A stretch of DNA of 64,000 bases, taken from NCBI RefSeq assembly GCF_019429485.1, contig NZ_JAHXZN010000001.1, positions 434,001 to 498,000 on the forward strand, read 5' to 3'. The notes beneath the pieces were generated by a model that had not been told where the DNA came from, searched no databases, and worked only from the letters and a program-made list of their open reading frames with translations. Made by a program: the position numbers and the translations under genes. This document shows positions 1 through 9,395 of the stretch, piece by piece (position 1 is the first letter of the stretch; each line of letters begins with the position of its first letter). This stretch comes from Sphingomonas citri (GTDB lineage Bacteria; Pseudomonadota; Alphaproteobacteria; Sphingomonadales; Sphingomonadaceae).

Positions 1-372
1 CGACTCGATGTTGACGGCGTAGCTGCCGTCGGGTGCGCGCAGGACGAGGCTGTTGAGGTTGAAGCAATTGCCGCCGTCGGTGACGCGCGCGGTGGCGGAA
101 CCGCCCGGGATCGGCAGGCCGAACGGCCGACCGCTCCATCCCCCGGTCAGCGCGACCCGGTCGCGTGCCTGGCTCAGCAGCGAGGTCACGCGCGTGGTCG
201 CCAGCGTCTCGGCGGCATAGGCGTAGCCGCGCGCGGCGTCGAGCGCGACCGCGTTGGCCGCCAGCCGGGTCGACAGCCGCAGCCGCTCGAGCGCGCTGGC
301 CGCCATGACGGAGATCACCGCGACGAGCAGCAGCACCGTCAGCAGCGCGGCGCCGCGCTCACCGTGGCGCAT
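1..372 (-). CDS. gspK: Type II secretion minor pseudopilin GspK, C-terminally truncated by the window edge
   Basis: The 124 codons visible from ATG 370-372 encode the N-terminus of GspK, the minor pseudopilin that caps the type II secretion pseudopilus together with GspI and GspJ. The protein starts MRHGERGAALLTVLLLVAVI, a class III prepilin leader (cleavage after the Gly-Ala region) followed by a hydrophobic helix. It then has the NCFNLNSL segment, which is characteristic of GspK. The start overlaps the end of gspJ by 14 bases, as expected in a tightly packed gsp operon. The rest of the gene, and probably gspL, gspM and the prepilin peptidase, lies to the left of the window. Confidence 0.85.
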   Translation of the reverse strand, partial: MRHGERGAALLTVLLLVAVISVMAASALERLRLSTRLAANAVALDAARGYAYAAETLATTRVTSLLSQARDRVALTGGWSGRPFGLPIPGGSATARVTDGGNCFNLNSLVLRAPDGSYAVNIES

Positions 373-1063
373 CGTCACCTCCCGGCACCCGCGCCGGCGC
401 GCCCGACCCCGGCGACACCGTGCCGCCGCCCGCGCCGCCACCCGGCGCTCCGCTGCCGCTCTCCTGCACGCGCCCCGCGCCGGTGCCGACGAGGAACAAC
501 AGCCGGTACAGCCGCGAGTCGGCGCGGGTCACCACCAGCTCCACCGCCTGGGGCAGTGCGGCGCGCGGGTTGCCCTGCCAGGTGTCACTCCAGGCGCCCC
601 GATAGCGGAAGCGCAGCTGCACCGTGCGCACGCGGTCGAGCAGCAGCGCCGGCGGCAGTGCCGCCGCACCGTCGAGCGCCGGATAAGCGACACGCTCGAG
701 GCCGTCGCCGGCGAGGCGATATTCCACTTTCTGGAGCTCGGCGCGCGGGGCCTGATCGGGGTTGCTCCACCCGGCGCGGACCAGCCGCAGCAGCGGCGTC
801 GCGGCGGCATCGCCGCTGAAGGCGGGCAGCAGCACGCCGTTCACGTCGCGCGTGTTGCGATCCTGCGCCTGGGCCAGGTCGGCGGTGAGGATCGAAGAGA
901 GCCGGCTCAGTGCGCCGGTGTCGTCGAGCGCGACCTCGCTCGCGCCCTGCGCGCGCACGCTGAAGGCGAGCAGCGCGACGCCCGCGGCCGCGATCATGCC
1001 GAAGATCATCAGCGCGATCATCACCTCGACCAAAGTGAAGCCGGCGTCGCGACGCGTGCTCAT
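359..1063 (-). CDS. gspJ: Type II secretion minor pseudopilin GspJ
   Basis: This 234-residue protein is a minor pseudopilin of the type II secretion machine. It has the prepilin leader MSTRRDAGFTLVEVMIALMI with the Gly-Phe cleavage site, a conserved Glu at position +5 of the mature protein, and a hydrophobic assembly helix. The body is a beta-rich GspJ domain. The last 40 residues are a Gly/Ser/Pro-rich tail that is longer than in many homologues. It shares an ATGA overlap with gspI upstream and overlaps gspK downstream. It is expected to form the GspI-J-K tip complex. Confidence 0.9.
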   Translation of the reverse strand: MSTRRDAGFTLVEVMIALMIFGMIAAAGVALLAFSVRAQGASEVALDDTGALSRLSSILTADLAQAQDRNTRDVNGVLLPAFSGDAAATPLLRLVRAGWSNPDQAPRAELQKVEYRLAGDGLERVAYPALDGAAALPPALLLDRVRTVQLRFRYRGAWSDTWQGNPRAALPQAVELVVTRADSRLYRLLFLVGTGAGRVQESGSGAPGGGAGGGTVSPGSGAPARVPGGDDAPR

Positions 1064-1449
1064 CCCGCCACGTCCACCGACAGCGCGGGCGCTGGCGGGC
1101 GTACCATCGTCATGCGGCCGAGCACCGCGCCGCTGGAATCGCTCACGCTGACGTCGACCCGCATCACGTCGCCGTCGCCGAGCGGCTGTACCTCGCGCAC
1201 CCAGGTCCAGGCGCGGCCGCCGTTCTGCTCCACGCCGGAGGAGCGCCCCCGCACGGGCGGCTCGGCGTCGGTCACTGCCTCGATCGCGACGTTGCGCGCC
1301 ACCGCCTGCGCCAGCAGCGTCGCCGAGAGGATGCCGGTCGAGCGGATGGTCTGCCCCTCCAGCCGGATCAGCGCCAGCGCGGCGAGGCTGAACACCGCCA
1401 GCGCCACCATGATCTCGATCAGCGTGAAGCCGCGCTCAGCCCGCGACAT
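1060..1449 (-). CDS. gspI: Type II secretion minor pseudopilin GspI
   Basis: This 129-residue minor pseudopilin begins MSRAERGFTLIEIMVALAVF, a textbook prepilin leader with Gly-Phe cleavage and the +5 Glu. Its length matches the GspI family (about 120-130 residues). It nucleates the GspI-J-K tip of the pseudopilus in the inner membrane and periplasm. Its start overlaps the 3' end of gspH by 14 bases and its stop overlaps the gspJ start (ATGA), so translation is probably coupled along gspH-I-J-K. Confidence 0.9.
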   Translation of the reverse strand: MSRAERGFTLIEIMVALAVFSLAALALIRLEGQTIRSTGILSATLLAQAVARNVAIEAVTDAEPPVRGRSSGVEQNGGRAWTWVREVQPLGDGDVMRVDVSVSDSSGAVLGRMTMVRPPAPALSVDVAG

Positions 1450-1912
1450 GCGCGCGCCCGTCGGGCTCGATCACGACGTCGGTGCGCGCGCCCTCGCGCG
1501 TCAGCGTGATCGTCAGCGGGCGGTCGGCCAGCCCGGTGGTGTCGAAGGTGACGCGCTCACGCACCAACCCCGCGGCCGCGGTGCCGGGACGCCACTGCTC
1601 GACCCCGAGCGGCGGCTCCATCGGCGACCAGCGCCCGCCGCGCCACTGGTCGAAGCCGTAGCCGGTCTCGGTCACCCACAGGCTGACGGGACGCGACTCG
1701 ACGATCGCGGCATCGTGCGCGCTGCGCGCGCGGGCGGCGAAGCGCGCCGCCTCGTCCGCCAACCGGCCGCGCGTATCGGGCATGGCGAGCACCGCCGCGG
1801 CCGAGGCGAGACCGATGACGGTGATCACGACCATGAGCTCGATGAGGGTGAAGCCGCTGGAGGGGCGCGAAGGCCCGCGGCGCTGCACGCGCGCTGCTCG
1901 TGCTTTCACCAC
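1436..1912 (-). CDS. gspH: Type II secretion pseudopilin GspH
   Basis: GspH is a minor pseudopilin placed just below the tip complex. The leader SRPSSGFTLIELMVVITVIG contains the Gly-Phe prepilin cleavage site. The open frame extends further upstream, but that extension runs through the palindromic repeat at 1927-2024 and encodes no pseudopilin sequence. I therefore start at GTG 1912 (or the adjacent GTG 1909), which follows a GGAGAGG ribosome binding site at 1918-1924. This gives 158 residues, normal for the family. The product has the usual C-terminal beta domain. The repeat separates the gene from gspG. Confidence 0.85.
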   Translation of the reverse strand: MVKARAARVQRRGPSRPSSGFTLIELMVVITVIGLASAAAVLAMPDTRGRLADEAARFAARARSAHDAAIVESRPVSLWVTETGYGFDQWRGGRWSPMEPPLGVEQWRPGTAAAGLVRERVTFDTTGLADRPLTITLTREGARTDVVIEPDGRAHVAG

Positions 1913-1926
1913 CGTCCCCTCTCCTG

Positions 1927-2024
1927 CCGTCATCCCGGACTTGTTCCGGGATCCACTGTTCCGCAGGAGCCGCGGCTCCGGAATGCGCGGACGAGTGGAT
2001 CCCGGACCAAGTCCGGTATGACGG
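1927..2024. repeat. 98 bp palindromic intergenic element, copy 1
   Basis: The element begins CCGTCATCCCGG and ends with the complement, ATGACGG. Each arm is itself a short hairpin (CCCGGACTTGTTCCGGG on the left, a related arm on the right) bordered internally by GGATCCA or TGGATCC. It sits between gspG and gspH. Three further copies with the same ends and the same 98 bp span occur at 3841, 20552 and 34380. Confidence 0.8.
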
Positions 2025-2105
2025 AGGAATGTAAGGAAGACGCAGGATTCCGGCTCGGGCCGGGCGCCGCGCGCACCGCGCCCCGCGACCCGAGGCCGCC
2101 CGCGC

Positions 2106-2546
2106 TTACTGCCAGGAGCCGATGTCGGCATCGATCCCCTCGCCGCCGTCCTTGCCGTCGGCACCCAGGGTCCACACGTCGGCAGCGCCGTGCTGGCCCG
2201 GCGAGGCGTAGAGATAGTCGCGGCCCCACGGGTCCTTGGGCAGCTTCTTGACGTAGCCGCCGGTCTGGTAGCGCGCCGCGTCGGCGCCCGCGGGCGCGGT
2301 CACCAGCGCCTGGAGGCCCTGCGACGTCGTCGGGTAGCTGCCGATCTGCAAGCGATAGAGTTCCAGCCCCTGCTCGATCGTGGCGATGTCCGCCTTGGCC
2401 TTCTGGATCCGCGCGGTGTCGCCCGAGGGCAGTACGTTGAGCGCGACGATCGTGGCGAGCAGGCCGATGATCACGATCACCACCATCAGCTCGACGAGGG
2501 TGAAGCCGTTCTTCTTCTTGCGGCGCTTTGTCTGTTCGGTGTGCAT
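2106..2546 (-). CDS. gspG: Type II secretion major pseudopilin GspG
   Basis: This is the major pseudopilin, which polymerises into the periplasmic pseudopilus that pushes folded substrates through GspD. The start at ATG 2546 gives 146 residues, the standard length. The leader RRKKKNGFTLVELMVVIVII is highly basic with Gly-Phe cleavage and the +5 Glu. The C-terminal half has the family signature LPKDPWGRDYLY and the acidic calcium-site region DGKDGGEG. A longer upstream reading frame is only overlap with gspF. It lies 8 bases downstream of gspF. Confidence 0.95.
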   Translation of the reverse strand: MHTEQTKRRKKKNGFTLVELMVVIVIIGLLATIVALNVLPSGDTARIQKAKADIATIEQGLELYRLQIGSYPTTSQGLQALVTAPAGADAARYQTGGYVKKLPKDPWGRDYLYASPGQHGAADVWTLGADGKDGGEGIDADIGSWQ

Positions 2547-2554
2547 CAGGGGTC

Positions 2555-3778
2555 TCACTGGCCGGCCAGGGTGTTGAGCTGGAGGATGGGTAGCAGGATC
2601 GACAGCACGATCGTGGCGACGATCGCGCCCATCACGACGATGATCAAAGGTTCGAGCAGCGACAGCGCGGTGGCGGTGAAGCGATCGAACTCGCGCTCGA
2701 GATAGTCGGCGGCGCGCTCGAGCATCTCGTCGAGGCGCCCCGCCGCCTCGCCGCTGGCGGCGAGATAGACGAGCAGCGGCGGGAACACGCCGGTGCGGCG
2801 CATCGCGGTGGAGAGGCTGCCGCCGCCTCGAATCGAGTCGGTGATCTCGTCCGACGCCGCCTTGAGCCGGCGGTTGTGGATCGTGCCGGCGGTGAGCGTC
2901 AGCCCTTCGAGCAGCGGTAGCCGGCTGGCGACCATGGTCGAGAGCGTGCGCGCGATCCGCGCGGCGTGGAGGTCGCGCAGCAGCCGACCAATCAGCGGGA
3001 CGCGCAGCAGCCAGGTGTCGAAAGCGAGCCGTATCGGCGGCTGGCGCAGCGCGACCACGGCGCCGCCGACCGCCCCGACCACGATCAGCAGCAGCAGCCA
3101 CCACCAGCCGACCAGCAGGTCGGACAGCGCGATGATCATCCGCGTGAGTAGCGGCAGCTCCTGCCCGACGGTGTCGAACTGCTCGACCACCTGCGGCACC
3201 ACGAAGGTCATCAGCGCGATGACCACGCTGAACGCCACCGCCGACAGCACGCTGGGATAGGCCATCGCGGTGAGCAGCTTGCCGCGGATCTCCGCCTGCC
3301 GCTCGAGCAGGGCGGAGAGTCGCTCCATGATCTCGGGCAGCGTCCCCGAGCTCTCGCCCGCGGCGACCATGGCGCGGTAGAGCGGCGGGAAGCTCTTCGG
3401 CTCGCGCGCCATCGCGTCGGCGAGCCGACGTCCCTCGACCACGCCGCTGTGAACGGTCTGGACGATCGCGCGCACGCTCTCTTGCTCGGTCTGGCGCGTG
3501 ATGGTGCGCAGCGACTCCTCCAGCGGCGAGACGCGGTTGAGCGTGGCGAGCTGGCGCGTGAACAAGGTCAGCTGCTTGCCCGACATCTTGGCGCGGCCGA
3601 GCTCGAGCCCGAACAGCGGGCGCCGCCGCGTCGAGGGCGCGCTGCCCGGCTCGATCCGGACGACGTAGAGGCGGCGGCGGTCGAGCGTCGCGCGCGCGGC
3701 GGCGAGATCGGCCGCGGCGACATGCCCGCGCGTCTCGTTGCCGCGCGTATCGATCGCGAGATAGTCGAAGTCAGCCAT
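2555..3778 (-). CDS. gspF: Type II secretion inner-membrane platform protein GspF
   Basis: GspF is the polytopic inner-membrane platform that works with the GspE ATPase to assemble the pseudopilus. Starting at ATG 3778 gives 407 residues, the family norm. Two T2SSF cytoplasmic domains are visible (around residues 70-195 and 275-395), each followed by hydrophobic segments (around 170-190, 220-245 and 375-400). The motif KMSGKQLTLFTRQLATL is typical of GspF. It is followed closely by gspG. A 188 bp gap holding a second copy of the palindromic element separates it from gspE. Confidence 0.93.
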   Translation of the reverse strand: MADFDYLAIDTRGNETRGHVAAADLAAARATLDRRRLYVVRIEPGSAPSTRRRPLFGLELGRAKMSGKQLTLFTRQLATLNRVSPLEESLRTITRQTEQESVRAIVQTVHSGVVEGRRLADAMAREPKSFPPLYRAMVAAGESSGTLPEIMERLSALLERQAEIRGKLLTAMAYPSVLSAVAFSVVIALMTFVVPQVVEQFDTVGQELPLLTRMIIALSDLLVGWWWLLLLIVVGAVGGAVVALRQPPIRLAFDTWLLRVPLIGRLLRDLHAARIARTLSTMVASRLPLLEGLTLTAGTIHNRRLKAASDEITDSIRGGGSLSTAMRRTGVFPPLLVYLAASGEAAGRLDEMLERAADYLEREFDRFTATALSLLEPLIIVVMGAIVATIVLSILLPILQLNTLAGQ

Positions 3779-3840
3779 GAGGGGTGGCCGTGGACAGTGA
3801 TCGCAGAGCAGTGTGGCAAGGCGTTCCCGCCCCACCACGT

Positions 3841-3938
3841 CCGTCATCCCCGCGGAGGCGGGGATCCATACACGCTGACGTCGCGGCTTCATCGCGAAGG
3901 TCCGCGCGTCTGGATCCCCGCCTGCGCGGGGATGACGG
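3841..3938. repeat. 98 bp palindromic intergenic element, copy 2
   Basis: It has the same layout as copy 1: CCGTCATCCCCG at one end, GGGATGACGG at the other, with internal GGATCCA and TGGATCC boxes and hairpin arms. It lies between gspE and gspF, inside what is otherwise a continuous operon. The middle 40 bases differ from the other copies. Confidence 0.8.
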
Positions 3939-3966
3939 TGGTAGTGCGGGAAAGCGGCGGCCTCGA

Positions 3967-5549
<1,583 letters not shown>

Positions 5550-5553
<4 letters not shown>

Positions 5554-7766
5554 TTCCGCTTGCCTCCTCCTGGGATCACGGTGGTGGAGTTGCGATAGAC
5601 CGGCACCGCCACCCGCGGGTCCTCGATGCTGCCCGGCTGGCCCGCCGGGGGCAGCGGCGGGGTCGCGCCCATATAGTCGCGCACCAAGGTGTCGATGGAC
5701 GGCTCGGACAGCGGCTCCTGCGCCGCCTGCTGGAGGCGGAGATAGCCGTAGCGCTGCTCGGTGACGCGGCGATTGTCGGCCGCGCTGCGGATCACGGTCG
5801 GGCGGATAAAGATCATCAGATTGGTCTTCGAGCGGCTCTTGGCGCGCGACTTGAAGAGGTTGCCCAGCAGCGGGATGTCGCCGAGCAGTGGGATCTTCTC
5901 GATCGTGCGGCGTTCCTCGTCGGAGAGCAGCCCGCCGATCACCCCGATCGCACCGTCGTCGACGGTCAGCACGGTCTCGACCTCGCGCTTGTTGAGGATC
6001 AGGTCGGAGTTGTTGTTCGACACGGGCCCCGCGATCGAGCTGACCTCGAGGTGGAGGTTCATCTTGATCGTGCCCGAGGAGTTCACCTGCGGACGCACGT
6101 CGAGCCCGATGCCGACATTCTGCCGCTGCGTGGTGCGGAAGGCATTGTCGAAATTGTTCGACAGCGCCTCGCCGGTGGTGATCGGGATCTCCTGGCCGAC
6201 GAGCGTGTGCGCCTCCTGGTTATCGATCGTCATGATCTGCGGCACCTGGAGCAGGTTCGACGTGTTGTCGCGCTTCACCGCGTTGATGATCGCGCCGAAG
6301 ACGGTGCTGCCGATCTGACCGCCGAAACCGCCGAACCCACCCGACGATCCGATAATCGACTGGATCGCCGACTGCGTCAGCGTGTCCGACGGAGTGTTGT
6401 TGGTCACGGTCGTGGTGACGCCGTTGGCGATCGTGGTGGTGGTCGAGCTCGCCAGCTCGCGCGCGCCGATCGCGCCGGCGATCTGGAGGATGTTGGGCGC
6501 CGAGTTGCTGAAGGTCGAGGCCGCGAAGGCGCCACCATCGAGGTTGCCGAGGATGAACTGCGCGCCGAGCTGGTTGACGGTCGAGTCCGACACCTCGGCG
6601 ACGATCGCCTCGACCAGCACCTGCTGGCGCCGCTGGTCGAGCTGCTTCACCACGTCGGACAGCTGGCGCTGGATGTCGGCCGGCGCGGCGATCACGATCG
6701 CGTTGGCGCCGGCATAGCGGGTCACCACCGCCGCGGTGCGATTGCCTTGGCCGGTGATCGCGGCTTGCTGCGGCTGGCTGCCCGACTGCTGCGTGGTCGA
6801 TTGCGTCGGCCGCGAGCGCGTCGCCGGCTGCGGCGTCGCGCCCACGCCGGTCGACCCGGTGCTCGAGCTGCTCAGCCCCGAGCGGGTGAGCGCCTGCTCC
6901 TCGATCGCGTCGGGCGCCTGGCCGACGAGCTGCTGGAGCACCGGCAGCAATTGGTTGGCATCGGCATTCTCTAGGAAGACGACGCGTATCTCGGTGGCGT
7001 TGCGCGCGCTTTGGTCGAGCTCGCGCGCCAGTGCCGCCAGCCGCGCGACGGTCTGCGGGTCACCGCGCAGCGCCACCGCGTTGGAGCTCTCGATCGCCAC
7101 CGCCGAGGCGCCGCCCGCCGCCGCCGCGGCGCCGCCCGCGCCACCGCCGCCGATCAAGCCCTGGAGCGCGGTCGCGACCTCGCTGGCGCGCGCGTTCTTG
7201 AGCGGGATGATGCGTGTCGCCGACGTGTCCGAGTCGATCCGCCGCACGACCTCGCGCACGCGACGGACGTTGTCGGCGAAGTCGACCACCACCAGGCTGT
7301 TGCCGCCGCGGTTGGCGGTCACCGAGCCCTGTGCGCTGACCAGCGGGCGCACGGTGTCGACCGCCTGCGCGGCGTCGACCGAGCGCAGCCGGATGATCTC
7401 GGTGACGAGCTGGTTGCGCGGCGCGCCCGCCAGGCCGATCCGCCCGGGCTGGCTCGCCGCATTGTCGATCGGTTGCACGCGGAAGGCGCCGTTGGCGCTC
7501 GGCACCGCGACCAGGCCGTTGGCGCGCAAGGTCGAGAGGAACACCTCGAGATATTCGGAGCGCGACAACGGGCGATCGGTGACCACGGTCACTTTGCCCT
7601 GGACGCGATTGTCGATGATGAAGGTGCGTCCGGTCACCTTGGCGGCGTCGGCGATGAAGGCGCGGATATCGGCGTCGCGCACGTTGAGCGTGGTCTGCGC
7701 GAGCGCGGGCTGCGCCGCGGCGGCGAGCGCGAGGGGAGCGAGGAGGACGTGGGGACGCTTCATCAT
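5550..7766 (-). CDS. gspD: Type II secretion outer-membrane secretin GspD
   Basis: This is the outer-membrane secretin forming the gated exit channel. The 738-residue precursor has a Sec signal peptide ending ALAQ (around residue 24). Then come an N0 domain (LNVRDADIRAFIADAAKV), N1-N3 repeats with a low-complexity Ser/Thr/Gln linker around residues 290-335, and a C-terminal secretin domain including the VPQIMTIDNQEAHTLVGQEI region. The first two codons are both ATG, and either could be used. The start overlaps the gspC stop. No separate pilotin gene is visible. Confidence 0.95.
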
Positions 7767-8614
7767 TTTACCGGAATGGAGAGGGCGACGGTCTGGCCGT
7801 TGCGCTGGACGGTGACCGGGACCGCGCCGCCGGGGGCGCGCTCGCGCGTAAACTGGTCGAGGTCGGCCGGGCCGGACACCGGACGACCCGCGACCTGGGT
7901 GACGACGTCGCCGTCGCGCAGCCCCGAGGCGCGGAAGGCATTGCCGCCCTGCCCGCGCACCGTCAGCCCGACCACGCGGCCGCCCTCGATCTGCGGGATG
8001 GCGGTGATGTCGGTCCGCAGCCGGTCGGGCGACATCGCGCCCCCGCCGGCGTCAGAGTCGCGCGGTACGCGCGGATCCGGGCCTGGCCTTGCCGCGGGGG
8101 CCGCGCCGGGTGGAGGCACGTCGGCACTCGGCTTTGTCGACTGGTCGAGGAACAGGTCCTCGCGCGCGCCGCCGCGCTCGAGCGTGACATGGTCGAAGGC
8201 CACGCCGCGCAGCACCACGCCGGGCACGACCTCCTCGCCGACGCTGACGCTGCGTTGCAGACCGTCAGGCCCCGCCAGGATCGCTGCGCCGCGCGCCTGC
8301 GCGTCGTCCATCCGCGTGCCGAACAGCGTGAGCTGAAGCGAGGTGACCACCGCGGGCCCCTGGGCCGGCTGCGCGCCGCTCACCCGGTAGAAGGGATCGA
8401 CGCTGCCGAGCACGCCGGCGGGATCGACCGGGATCGTCGGGCCGGTCGGAACCCAGGCGCCGAGCGGCGACACCGGGGTGACGATCACCCACATCAGCCG
8501 CGCGCATTGCACCGCGAGCCCGGCGAGCAGCAGCAGCTCGACCGCCGAGTAAGCGTTCACCACCGGCAACCGCCGCAGGATCGCCCGTGCCCGGGCGTCG
8601 AACTTCAAACGCAT
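7763..8614 (-). CDS. gspC: Type II secretion inner-membrane clamp protein GspC (PDZ type)
   Basis: GspC spans the inner membrane once (hydrophobic segment around residues 20-45) and contacts the secretin through its periplasmic HR domain. This 283-residue protein has the HR region around residues 85-140 and a C-terminal PDZ domain around residues 205-280 (GLRDGDVVTQVAGRPVSGPA). PDZ-bearing GspC proteins are implicated in substrate selection. It is the first gene of the gsp operon reading leftward, so the operon promoter should lie in 8615-8728, a region shared with the divergent hydroxylase gene. Confidence 0.9.
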   Translation of the reverse strand: MRLKFDARARAILRRLPVVNAYSAVELLLLAGLAVQCARLMWVIVTPVSPLGAWVPTGPTIPVDPAGVLGSVDPFYRVSGAQPAQGPAVVTSLQLTLFGTRMDDAQARGAAILAGPDGLQRSVSVGEEVVPGVVLRGVAFDHVTLERGGAREDLFLDQSTKPSADVPPPGAAPAARPGPDPRVPRDSDAGGGAMSPDRLRTDITAIPQIEGGRVVGLTVRGQGGNAFRASGLRDGDVVTQVAGRPVSGPADLDQFTRERAPGGAVPVTVQRNGQTVALSIPVK

Positions 8615-8728
8615 GCGCTCGGCTGAACTCCCTGCGCCACCACGATAACCCTGTTACATCGGCGTCGGCGGCTTGTGTAATATTTCTGTGGCTGGTTCGA
8701 CTTGCTTCAGGTGGAATATAGCAGGCCC

Positions 8729-9355
8729 ATGGCGACCGACCCCATCATCGCGCGACTGAGTGCGCAGCCGCTGATCCAGCGTGTCCCCTCGTCCAAGCTG
8801 ACCTTGTTCATCCGACGTGATTTCCTCAGCCCGGAGGAATGTGCCGCGCTCATCGAGCTGATCGACGCGGATCGGCGACCCTCGACCATCGCCGACCCGA
8901 ACGGCGACACCGCCTTCCGCACCAGCGAGACGTGTGACCTGCGCGACGACGATCCGCTCGTCGCCGCGATCAACCGGCGCCTCGCCGACTTCGCCGGACT
9001 CGACCCGGGGCATGGCGAGCCGCTGCAAGGACAGCGCTACGCGGTGGGGCAGGAGTTCAAGGCACATACCGATTATTTCGAGCCGACCGGGGCCGACTTC
9101 GCGCGCTATTGCAGCGTGGCGGGTAACCGGACCTGGACGATGATGGTCTACCTGAACGCCCCCGAGGCGGGGGGCGCGACGCGCTTCAAGGCGATCGACA
9201 AGACGATACAGCCCGAGCCGGGCAAGCTGGTCTGCTGGAACAATCGTCGCCCCGACGAAACGCCCAACCCCGCCACGCTCCACCACGGCATGAAAGTGCG
9301 CGCCGGGGTGAAGTACGTGATCACGAAATGGTTTCGCGAGCGACCCTGGATCTGA
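8729..9355 (+). CDS. 2-oxoglutarate/Fe(II)-dependent prolyl 4-hydroxylase-like oxygenase
   Basis: The 208-residue product (from ATG 8729) is a P4H-type dioxygenase. The iron ligands are His113 and Asp115 (HTD) and His186 (in HHGMKV), with Lys195 (GVKYVITKW) positioned to bind 2-oxoglutarate. No signal peptide is seen, so it should act in the cytoplasm. An upstream in-frame TTG at 8702 is possible but less likely. It is divergent from the gsp operon and convergent with the TBDR. Related enzymes often sit beside TonB receptors, but the substrate cannot be read from sequence. A short inverted repeat around 9362-9381 may end both converging transcripts. Confidence 0.85.
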   Translation: MATDPIIARLSAQPLIQRVPSSKLTLFIRRDFLSPEECAALIELIDADRRPSTIADPNGDTAFRTSETCDLRDDDPLVAAINRRLADFAGLDPGHGEPLQGQRYAVGQEFKAHTDYFEPTGADFARYCSVAGNRTWTMMVYLNAPEAGGATRFKAIDKTIQPEPGKLVCWNNRRPDETPNPATLHHGMKVRAGVKYVITKWFRERPWI

Positions 9356-9395
9356 GCGGCGACCGGCGTGTGACACCGCCGGCCACCGCGGCCGA

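Noticed and set aside
254..2251. Long plus-strand reading frame (665 codons) antisense to gspG-J
   Set aside because: It is rich in Arg, Ala and Pro with no recognisable domain and lies opposite complete pseudopilin genes. In sequence of about 70 per cent GC, stop-free antisense frames are common.
8651..8668. Pho-box-like CTGTTAC motif upstream of the hydroxylase
   Set aside because: The neighbouring heptamers match the consensus at only three of seven positions on either side, which is no better than chance.
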